Source of the DNA: an uncultured Bacteroidales bacterium
Lineage (GTDB): Bacteria; Bacteroidota; Bacteroidia; Bacteroidales; F082
NCBI GenBank assembly: GCA_937877465.1
Contig: CALFIT010000007.1
Location: 1 to 6,709, forward strand
DNA: 6,709 nt
Direction of reading: 5' to 3'
Position numbers and translations under genes: made by a program. Shown piece after piece: positions 1 to 6,709 of this stretch (position 1 is the stretch's first letter; each line of letters opens with the position of its first letter). The notes beneath the pieces are model-generated. The model searched no databases, was not told the DNA's origin, and was given only the letters and a program-made list of their open reading frames with translations.

Positions 1-19
1 ACATGCATTGATAGTTCTT
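1..19 (-). other. Window edge downstream of the PHP gene; possible start of a next minus-strand gene
   Basis: These bases follow the PHP gene stop in the minus-strand direction. Two ATG triplets on the minus strand (plus positions 6-8 and 2-4) lie within 14 bases of that stop, so a third operon member could begin here. Too little sequence is present to identify it. In related bacteria DRTGG/PHP pairs are often followed by ATP-binding or hydrogenase-like genes, but nothing here shows that. Confidence 0.2.
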
Positions 20-799
20 TCATCCGTATAAAAGCTGTAATTTTTCTTTGGGTTCGGTGTCGATGTAGCGTCCGTCGTCGCCGTGGAGGGTCTTGCGGAA
101 CTCGTCGAAGGTCTTGTCGTACATGTGCAACACGCAATGCACCTCGCCGATGATGTGGAGGAAGTGCGCGTCGCTGCTCTTGGTGAAGTTGAATTTCTTC
201 AGGTAGGCGTATTTCTTCAGGAAATCGGGCTTGGTGACGTGCTTCGAAATCTCCAAAGCGTCGGCCTTGATGTCGGGCGGAATGAAACCCAACTGGCTGA
301 TGAGGCTGCTCGCCGGCTTGTTGACATGAGCCGGGACGAACAGTCCGCCGATTTCGTGAACCACATCATAAAGCTGGTCCAAATCCGCGTCCAAGGCCGA
401 CCACAGCAGCCATTCCTCTTCGCCCACCACTTCCTCGTTTTCATCGACAATGAGCTGGTAGCCAAACTTTTCCTCGTCCAACGGGATGTGGGGGAGGTGC
501 GCGTCGATGAATTCCTGGAACTCGTCCAACTGCTCGTCGGTTTCGAAGTAGGCGAGGGCGTGGGCTTCTTCCTGTGTGGTGATTTCCACGCCGCCGATGA
601 CGAAGAGGCCGTTGTCGCGCCCGATCTTTTGGGTCACCTTCACCTGCCGCGTCGTGTTGTGGTCGCAGATGGCGATGACGTCCAAATGGAGCTTCTTGGC
701 CTGCTCGACGATAGCCGAGGGACTCATATAGAGGTCGCCGCACGGCGAGAGCACCGTGTGCATGTGTAAATCCGCTCTATATGCGTTTAATTCAGGCAT
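20..799 (-). CDS. PHP-domain metal-dependent phosphoesterase-like protein
   Basis: This is a 259-residue cytoplasmic protein of the PHP (polymerase and histidinol phosphatase) superfamily, whose members hydrolyse phosphoesters with a cluster of metal ions. The metal-ligand pattern is visible in order: ADLHMHT near the N-terminus (His12, His14), ICDHNT (Asp46, His47), GVEIT (Glu72) followed by His80, PAHVNKP (His158) and SSDAH (Asp210, His212). All expected ligands appear intact, so it is probably an active hydrolase. There is no signal peptide or membrane segment. The substrate is unknown. The chosen ATG at 799 lies six residues before the conserved core and overlaps the stop of the upstream DRTGG gene by 8 bases, so the two genes are surely cotranscribed and probably translationally coupled. 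From general knowledge, this subfamily is found beside DRTGG-domain and [FeFe]-hydrogenase-type redox genes, which suggests a nucleotide or signalling-phosphate role. That role is inference. It lacks polymerase modules and is too short to be a DNA polymerase III or X subunit. Confidence 0.9.
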   Translation of the reverse strand: MPELNAYRADLHMHTVLSPCGDLYMSPSAIVEQAKKLHLDVIAICDHNTTRQVKVTQKIGRDNGLFVIGGVEITTQEEAHALAYFETDEQLDEFQEFIDAHLPHIPLDEEKFGYQLIVDENEEVVGEEEWLLWSALDADLDQLYDVVHEIGGLFVPAHVNKPASSLISQLGFIPPDIKADALEISKHVTKPDFLKKYAYLKKFNFTKSSDAHFLHIIGEVHCVLHMYDKTFDEFRKTLHGDDGRYIDTEPKEKLQLLYG

Positions 800-1127
800 T
801 CAGCAGATTGTAGACTTGTCCCGCGATTTCGTAGGTCGGCAGCGAGGTTTGCAGGATGGGCAGGTCCTCGTCGTTGCTCTGCTCGATGGTCTCGTCGTTG
901 GGCATGAGGTTCTTCACGAGGATGATGCAGGCTAATTCCTTCAGCGAGGCCACGGCCATCACGTTCTTGTGGGTCTGCAAGGTGATCCAGATGTTGCCTT
1001 CCATGGCGTTGCCCATCACGTCGCTCAAAAGGTCGGAGATGTAGCAGCCATCTATCTCTCTGTCAAGGCCGTTCTCGCCCGACAGCACTTTCAGATTGAG
1101 TTTTTCAACCAGTTCCTTTACTTTCAT
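792..1127 (-). CDS. DRTGG-domain small protein (possible sensor/regulatory subunit)
   Basis: This is a 111-residue soluble protein resembling a stand-alone DRTGG domain, a small domain also found in HPr kinase N-terminal regions, phosphotransacetylases and CBS proteins. The N-terminal MKVKELVEKLNLKVL segment looks like the usual opening helix and strand. It is followed by DREIDGCYISDLLSDVMG (about residues 22-39), the hallmark region before the domain's GNIWITLQTHKN strand and turn (about 44-55). The ATG at 1127 is preceded by an A-rich leader and a good Bacteroidetes promoter. The stop overlaps the PHP gene start by 8 bases, forming a two-gene operon. No kinase P-loop is present, so annotation as an HPr-type serine kinase would be wrong even though automated pipelines often give that name. 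The ligand is unknown. Nucleotide or phosphorylated-metabolite sensing together with the PHP protein is inference. Confidence 0.78.
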   Translation of the reverse strand: MKVKELVEKLNLKVLSGENGLDREIDGCYISDLLSDVMGNAMEGNIWITLQTHKNVMAVASLKELACIILVKNLMPNDETIEQSNDEDLPILQTSLPTYEIAGQVYNLLNA

Positions 1128-1171
1128 TTCTATGTGTTTTTGTGTTGTTTTACGTCGTTGATTACGGACTG

Positions 1172-1202
1172 CAAATTTAGGAATAATTTCAAAATCGTCA
1201 AA
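1172..1202 (-). promoter_or_regulatory. Bacteroidetes-type promoter of the DRTGG-PHP operon
   Basis: On the minus strand a -33 TTTG (plus 1199-1202) is separated by 19 bases from a perfect -7 box, TAAATTTG (plus 1172-1179), matching the TAnnTTTG consensus. Transcription would start near plus 1167, giving an A-rich leader of about 40 bases before the ATG at 1127 and no Shine-Dalgarno site. The -33 element lies in the right arm of the sialidase terminator hairpin as read on the minus strand. Confidence 0.7.
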
Positions 1203-1219
1203 AAATTGTTATTTGACGA
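1195..1219 (-). terminator. Putative intrinsic terminator of the sialidase gene, overlapping its stop codon
   Basis: An inverted repeat, TCGTCAAA (1195-1202) and TTTGACGA (1212-1219), forms an 8-bp stem with a 9-base loop. Read on the minus strand the hairpin is followed by TTTTGAAATTATT, a broken T-rich tract. The last sense codons (Phe-Val-Lys) and the TAA stop at 1211-1209 lie within it. The stem is AT-rich and the T tract is imperfect, so termination may be partial and allow some read-through into the DRTGG-PHP operon. Confidence 0.5.
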
Positions 1220-3740
1220 AGCGGCCTTGTTTCTTGGTGCCTTTAATGTCGACAGTCTCAACGAGATACAGTCCCGAAGGCATCTCGCCGACCTCGATGC
1301 GGACCTCCGAAGTCCCGTCCGCCGGAACCGACTTGACGAGCTGGCCCAAGGCATTGTAAACCTTGACCGTCTGCATACCTTCGGCTTCAATCGTAACAAA
1401 GGATGATGCAGGCACGGGATAGACCTTCAAGGACTCTTCTTGTGTCTGGCTCTCAGCGATTTCCGTCGGGTCGAAGATGTCGTCGCCATCGGTGAGCCAG
1501 TCGAGGCTGAAGTTGTAGAACACGGTGGAATAGCCCGATGCGCCGTCGTAGGCTTCTTCGACGTAAAGCCCGATGGTGCCGTCGGGAAGCACGCAGAGCG
1601 AGGAATAGGCCGAGCTGTAGGGTACGATGCACTTGCTGACGGGCCACGACGTGCCTTCGTCGTAGCTGATGTAGACCGTCACGTCGGTGCGTGTGCTGCC
1701 GTAAGGCACCGAATGGAGCAGGCGGTTTCTGTCTTGCCCTTGGTTTCGGGCGCTAAAGCGAATCATGTCGCCGTTGCAGGCGGGCGCAACGATGTCGATC
1801 CAAGTGGAGGTAGTGGGCCGCCACGTCTCGCCACCGTCTTCGGAGATGTTGTACCACCGCCGTCCCGCGTGGCGGATGCTCATCAGGATGCGGCCATCGA
1901 CGAGTTCGGTGACCTTGGCTTCGTCGCCCGACGACGAAGCGCGACCCGACACATGCCACGTTTGGCCGTTGTCGTCGGAATAGACGGCGTGGTTATAGAG
2001 CACTTGCGCCGTGGTTTCGCGGATGGCAGCCACAAACATGATGCGTCCCGTGGAGGTGCGCAGTCCGTTGCCCGAGCCGAAGAACGAGGCACGCCATGTG
2101 CGTTGTTCGGGCACAATGCAGCTGTCGCCAAAGATGAAGTGGGTGATGTCTTCGGGTTCGGTCCAAGTCTGGCCGTTGTCGTAACTTCTTGAGATATAGG
2201 AATGTATTGGCTCTGATGGCGTTGAGCTCCACAGTCCCACGCCACCCACGAAGCCCGCAAGGAGTCCGTTGTCGTCGTTGCTCCACACCAAGGCGCAGTC
2301 GCCGAAGCCGTGGTTGACACCCGTGCCTTGCGCGATGGTGAACGGCTCGCTCCATGTGTGGCCGCCGTCGGTGCTGCGGTTGCACACGATGTCGATGTCC
2401 TCGGGCAGGTCGCCTTCGTTGTATTTGCGCTTGTCGGTGGCGGCCACGAGGCTCCCGTCCTTGGCCGTGATGACGGCAGGGATGCGGTAGTTGGCTGAGT
2501 TGTAGTCGCCGGGCTGGTAGATTAAGGTGCGGGCAAGGATGATTTCGCGGAAGTCGGTCGCGGTGTCGTCGGTCTCAAAGGTCTGTTCTGCCGTCGATAT
2601 GGCCTTCAACGCGGCGTGGATGCGGTTGCCTTCGGTGGCGTTTTCGGCCACATGCGCCACAATCCAGAGGAAGTTGGTGCCCGAAACGAGGTTGCCTTGC
2701 AGCGGACAGGTCAAATTGCCCGATGTGGGGACGACGCTGCCGAGCAAGGTGGCGTTTTCGGGATGCCGCTCGTCGAAATCGTTGACATAGCCCGTGGAAT
2801 ATACTTTAATTTCTTCAATGTCAGACAAATCCGTGGTTTCTTCCAAGTCCAAGACCAACGATTCAAGTCCCATCACGGCGTTGTTGCCGCCAAACGATAC
2901 CGTCGCCTTCAGCAAGAGGTCGTCCATGTTGCCGCGCCCCGTCAGGCGGGTGTCGTGCGTCACGCCGACATCGAGGATTTCCGCCGCGCCGAAAGTGAAG
3001 TTGACCATTTGCCCGTCGTGGCCGTGGCCTGAGAGGTCGGCCAATTGGTTGTCGGTGACGAGTTCGGTGGAGAAGTCGTAGGCGGCCAAGAGATGCTCGC
3101 GCATGTCGGTCGTCAATTCGTCGAGGTCGCTGTGTTCCAAGTCGATGGCGATTTGTTCGGCGGAAAGGCCGCTGCTGTAGAACCTCATGTTGCCGAACGA
3201 GCCGTTGCAGAAGTAGGAAACCGTGCCGCTGTAGTTGCCTGCGCCAATGAGGAGGTCGTGCGTGTTGCTGACGGCCCAGTCGCCTACGGTGGCCGCCCAG
3301 CTGTCGTTGGTCGCGCCGTTGTGGTAGATGCGGATCTCGTCAAGGTCGCGGTCGACGACGAGGGCGAAGTGCATCCATTCGCCCGCCGGCACCGTCACGC
3401 CCGTGTAGAGCGACAGGGCGTGTCCTGAAGTGGCCTTGGGTGTGTTGAGGCCCAACGACTGTCCGGCGTTGCCCGTGCCGAAAAACTCATAGCCGGTGCG
3501 CTCGTCGCCCGAAGCGGCTTCCATCTGGCGTTTGCATACATAGCGCGGGCTGTCGGTGTAGGTCTCGTTGCGCACCCAGCCCGTCAGGGTGAAACTCTGG
3601 TCGGCGGCGATGTTGAAGTCCTCGTGGTGCGGAACGACCATGTATTGGTCGACGCCGTTGAACGTGATGAAACGGGCAGGCTGCGCGAAGGCGGCCATCA
3701 TGCCTGTCAACAATACGATAAGGGTAAGGAGTCTTTTCAT
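1209..3740 (-). CDS. Secreted GH33 exo-alpha-sialidase with LamG-like domain and T9SS sorting domain
   Basis: This 843-residue secreted enzyme is predicted to release terminal sialic acids from glycoconjugates. Residues 1-19 form a classical signal peptide (charged MKR, hydrophobic core, AFA before Gln20). Residues 21 to about 225 look like a LamG/concanavalin-type carbohydrate-binding jelly roll. Residues about 250-400 resemble the accessory domain found before sialidase propellers. The beta-propeller runs from about 405 to 750. It has the YRIP motif (Arg419) and five Asp boxes: STDGGHTW 456, SYDNGQTW 519, SDDNGQTW 588, SEDGGETW 633 and SYDEGTSW 692. By comparison with Bacteroides sialidases, the likely catalytic residues are the Arg triad 419, 623 and 684, acid Asp436, Glu607 and nucleophile Tyr712. 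Residues 771-843 are a type A T9SS C-terminal sorting domain (VYPVPA, VKVYNALGQLV, MPSGLYLV, terminal FVK), so the enzyme should be exported across the outer membrane and surface-anchored or released. An in-frame ATG at 3767 would add nine residues and remains possible. I chose 3740 because MKRLL begins a standard signal peptide. An open frame further upstream is the antisense of nqrA. Confidence 0.94.
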   Translation of the reverse strand: MKRLLTLIVLLTGMMAAFAQPARFITFNGVDQYMVVPHHEDFNIAADQSFTLTGWVRNETYTDSPRYVCKRQMEAASGDERTGYEFFGTGNAGQSLGLNTPKATSGHALSLYTGVTVPAGEWMHFALVVDRDLDEIRIYHNGATNDSWAATVGDWAVSNTHDLLIGAGNYSGTVSYFCNGSFGNMRFYSSGLSAEQIAIDLEHSDLDELTTDMREHLLAAYDFSTELVTDNQLADLSGHGHDGQMVNFTFGAAEILDVGVTHDTRLTGRGNMDDLLLKATVSFGGNNAVMGLESLVLDLEETTDLSDIEEIKVYSTGYVNDFDERHPENATLLGSVVPTSGNLTCPLQGNLVSGTNFLWIVAHVAENATEGNRIHAALKAISTAEQTFETDDTATDFREIILARTLIYQPGDYNSANYRIPAVITAKDGSLVAATDKRKYNEGDLPEDIDIVCNRSTDGGHTWSEPFTIAQGTGVNHGFGDCALVWSNDDNGLLAGFVGGVGLWSSTPSEPIHSYISRSYDNGQTWTEPEDITHFIFGDSCIVPEQRTWRASFFGSGNGLRTSTGRIMFVAAIRETTAQVLYNHAVYSDDNGQTWHVSGRASSSGDEAKVTELVDGRILMSIRHAGRRWYNISEDGGETWRPTTSTWIDIVAPACNGDMIRFSARNQGQDRNRLLHSVPYGSTRTDVTVYISYDEGTSWPVSKCIVPYSSAYSSLCVLPDGTIGLYVEEAYDGASGYSTVFYNFSLDWLTDGDDIFDPTEIAESQTQEESLKVYPVPASSFVTIEAEGMQTVKVYNALGQLVKSVPADGTSEVRIEVGEMPSGLYLVETVDIKGTKKQGRFVK

Positions 3741-3781
3741 GACGATAGGTTTTAGTTGTTTAAACATCAACGAATTGGGCG

Positions 3782-3812
3782 CAAAACTAAGAAACTTTCC
3801 GAGAATAAGCAA
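3782..3812 (-). promoter_or_regulatory. Bacteroidetes-type promoter of the sialidase gene
   Basis: On the minus strand a TTG (-33; plus 3810-3812) is followed after 20 bases by TAGTTTTG (plus 3782-3789), a perfect TAnnTTTG -7 box. The predicted start lies near plus 3776, giving a leader of about 36 bases ending in an A-rich stretch before the ATG at 3740. The element shares the 97-base divergent gap with the nqrA promoter, and the two core promoters are interleaved, so their polymerases may compete. Confidence 0.65.
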
Positions 3813-3820
3813 CATTTTAC

Positions 3821-3828
3821 TATTTTTG
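3821..3828 (+). promoter_or_regulatory. Possible -7 box for nqrABC, almost abutting the start codon
   Basis: TATTTTTG matches the Bacteroidetes TAnnTTTG -7 consensus. It ends 9 bases before the nqrA ATG, so a transcript made from it would have only about 4-6 untranslated bases. I see no clear TTTG at the expected -33 position (the region reads CTTTCCG), so this is either a weak or activated promoter, or a chance match with the true promoter further upstream. Confidence 0.4.
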
Positions 3829-3837
3829 CCCCAAATT

Positions 3838-5321
<1,484 letters not shown>

Positions 5322-5325
<4 letters not shown>

Positions 5326-6515
5326 AGTTCAAGAATCTTCGTTCATTTATCGACAAAATAAAACCTAACTTCGTGAAAGGCGGCAAGTTAGCGTGGTTGC
5401 AATCGACCTTCGAGGCCTTCGAGACCTTTGCCTTCACGCCCAACCGCGTCACGAAAAGCGGCTGCCATGTGCGCGACGCCATCGACCTGAAACGCGCCAT
5501 GATTGTCGTGGTCATCGCCCTCGTCCCCGCCATGCTCTTCGGCATGTGGAACATCGGCTACCAACACTATATCTCCATCCCCACAACTCCCAACTCTCAA
5601 CTCTCAACTCTCAACTGCTTCTGGTTCGGTTTCCTGCGTATGCTGCCCATGTTGGCGGTGTCGTATATCGTCGGATTAAGCATCGAGTTCGCCTTTGCGC
5701 AAATCAGGCACCACGAGGTGAACGAGGGCTTTTTGGTGACGGGTTTCCTCATCCCGATGATTGTGCCGGTCACCACCCCGCTTTGGCAACTTGCGCTCGC
5801 CACGGCCTTTGCCGTCGTCATCGGCAAGGAGGCTTTCGGCGGCACGGGCATGAACTTCCTCAATCCCGCTTTGGTGGCTCGGGCTTTCCTCTTCTTCGCC
5901 TATCCCACGCGCATGTCGGGCGACCAAGTGTGGATTGCCGCCGACCTTTGGGGCACCGATGCCATCGCGGGTGCCACGCCTTTGGGCGAATTGGCCGCGG
6001 GGATGCAGCCTTCGGCCTCGGCCTTGGACATGTTGATTGGAACGATACCTGGTTCGACTTGTGAGACCTCGGTGATCGCCATCTTGCTGGGTGCCGCGTT
6101 GTTGCTGCTGACAGGCATTGCCAGTTGGCGCATTATGCTGTCGGTCGTCCTCGGAGGCGGCTTAATGGGTTTGACTTTCAATCTACTGTCAACTGCCAAC
6201 TGCCAACTGTCAACTGTCAACTTCCAACTCCCCTTCTATTACCACTATCTAATGGGCGGCTTCATGTTCGGTGCGGTATTCATGGCCACCGACCCCGTTA
6301 CGGCGGCGCAGACCAACATCGGGAAATGGATCTACGGCTTCCTCATCGGCGCTTTCGCCGTGCTGCTGCGTGTCGTCAACCCCGCCTATCCCGAAGGCAT
6401 GATGCTCAGCATCCTGCTCATGAACTGCTTCGCGCCGCTCATCGACCATTGCGTGATTGCCCTTAACATCAGGAAACGCCAAAAACGCGCCCTTGCCAAA
6501 ACGAAAGCCCTATGA
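5322..6515 (+). CDS. nqrB: Na+-translocating NADH:quinone oxidoreductase subunit B (membrane, FMN-bearing)
   Basis: NqrB is the main integral-membrane subunit of Na+-NQR and carries a covalently bound FMN. The 397-residue product has many hydrophobic helices (for example 58-79, 103-123, 155-172, 251-268, 336-352). It shows the family signatures IEFAFAQIRHHEVNEGFLVTG (121-141), KEAFGGTGMNFLNPALVARAF (169-189) and GTDAIAGATPLGEL (211-224), where Thr219 is the expected FMN-linked threonine. Near the C-terminus are GGFMFGAVFMATDPVTAAQTN (312-332) and NPAYPEGMMLSILLMNCFAPLID (353-375). The F-x3-F-x3-D spacing (Phe316, Phe320, Asp324) matches residues linked to Na+ gating in Vibrio. Length is near normal, but two loops are built from heptamer repeats (about residues 88-99 and 290-303). 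The ATG at 5322 is fixed by the ATGA overlap with nqrA and by the conserved N-terminus. The stop overlaps nqrC in the same way. Confidence 0.97.
5584..5618 (+). repeat. Heptamer array in nqrB, first loop (5 units)
   Basis: The units CAACTCC, CAACTCT three times and CAACTGC are in frame. They encode TTPNSQLSTLNC (residues 88-99), between the first membrane helix and the conserved FWFGFLRMLP stretch. The unit and the 35-bp length match the nqrA array at 4525, although the two arrays are read in different phases relative to the codons. Confidence 0.9.
6183..6231 (+). repeat. Degenerate heptamer array in nqrB, second loop (6-7 units)
   Basis: A possible diverged unit (CTACTGT) precedes CAACTGC twice, CAACTGT twice, CAACTTC and CAACTCC. 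Together they encode about LLSTANCQLSTVNFQLP (residues 288-304). CAACT is constant and only the last two bases vary. The array lies about a dozen residues before the conserved GGFMFGAVFMATD helix. Confidence 0.88.
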
Positions 6516-6709
6516 AGAAAGACATCAACAGCAACGGATATATCTTCTTGTACGCCACGGTTTTAGTGGTCGTCGTGGCTGTTTTGCTCACCGCTGCTGC
6601 CATTTGGCTGAAGCCACGTCAGGACGAAAACAAGCAGAACGAGAAACGCATCAACATCCTCCGTGCGGCGGGCATTGCCGAGGTGAATGCCGACAACGCC
6701 GCCGCGCTG
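6512..6709 (+). CDS. nqrC: Na+-translocating NADH:quinone oxidoreductase subunit C (5' part, cut by window end)
   Basis: The first 66 residues are present and run off the right edge. They begin MKKDINSNGYIFLYATVLVV, with a single membrane helix at about residues 10-31, then LKPRQDENKQNEKRINILRAAGI. This is the standard NqrC N-terminus: one membrane anchor followed by a charged stretch that leads into the periplasmic FMN-binding domain, which lies outside the window. NqrC carries the second covalently bound FMN of the complex. The ATG at 6512 overlaps the nqrB stop (ATGA), and gene order nqrA-nqrB-nqrC supports the call. No repeat array is seen in the visible part. Confidence 0.93.
   Translation, partial: MKKDINSNGYIFLYATVLVVVVAVLLTAAAIWLKPRQDENKQNEKRINILRAAGIAEVNADNAAAL

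Noticed and set aside
83..769. Long plus-strand open frame opposite the PHP gene
   Set aside because: It is the antisense of a gene with clear metal-binding motifs; its product has no recognisable family and is an effect of GC-rich codon use.
756..776. Possible further copy of the nqrA palindrome (AAATCCGCT near 765, and AAATCCGCG near 380)
   Set aside because: Only half of the palindrome matches in each place and there is no stem, so these are chance matches in coding sequence.
792..1127. HPr serine kinase
   Set aside because: No P-loop or kinase domain is present; only the DRTGG-like region resembles part of that family.
1440..2192. Long plus-strand open frame opposite the sialidase (and similar ones at 2616-3032 and 3045-3428)
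   Set aside because: These lie antisense to Asp boxes and catalytic motifs of the sialidase and show no family features, so they are shadows.
3568..3837. Upstream extension of the nqrA frame
   Set aside because: It is antisense to the sialidase signal peptide and LamG region, and NqrA homology begins at the ATG at 3838.

Overview
The window looks like part of a chromosome from a gut- or rumen-type member of the Bacteroidetes, probably order Bacteroidales. Three things point there: a secreted sialidase ending in a type IX secretion (T9SS) sorting domain, Bacteroidetes-type promoters (TAnnTTTG at -7 with TTG/TTTG at -33) with A-rich leaders instead of Shine-Dalgarno sites, and a Bacteroidetes-like Na+-translocating NADH:quinone oxidoreductase (NQR) operon. 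Coding DNA is GC-rich and the two intergenic gaps are AT-rich. No gene-free stretch reaches 100 bases.

Left half, minus strand: a large GH33 exo-sialidase (1209-3740) is followed, after an 81-base gap, by a two-gene operon. That operon encodes a small DRTGG-domain protein (792-1127) and a PHP-superfamily metal-dependent phosphoesterase-like protein (20-799). The 81-base gap holds a probable terminator for the sialidase, and it overlaps the promoter of the two-gene operon. A 97-base divergent gap (3741-3837) carries promoter-like elements for the sialidase and for nqrA.

Right half, plus strand: nqrA (3838-5325), nqrB (5322-6515) and the start of nqrC (6512 to the window end) are joined by 4-base ATGA overlaps, as in a translationally coupled operon. 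The products are subunits of the Na+ pump that oxidises NADH, reduces quinone and exports Na+. The sialidase releases sialic acid from host or dietary glycans outside the cell. The DRTGG/PHP pair is of the kind often seen beside redox or hydrogenase genes, but its role is not established.

The most unusual feature lies inside the nqr genes. Four short arrays of a heptamer (CAACTCT and variants) sit in frame in nqrA and nqrB. NqrA also contains two copies of a 17-bp palindrome (GCGGATTGCAAATCCGC) exactly 30 bp apart, and a second small palindrome, GCCCTGAAAGGGC. These elements encode low-complexity peptides (QLSTLNS-like and ADCKSA), fall in regions that are variable or loops in the family, and help make NqrA about 45-50 residues longer than usual. 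They look like intergenic-type repeats that have invaded essential-looking coding genes while keeping the frame. Because the unit is 7 bp, a one-unit change would shift the frame, so the arrays could act as switches. That last point is a hypothesis.
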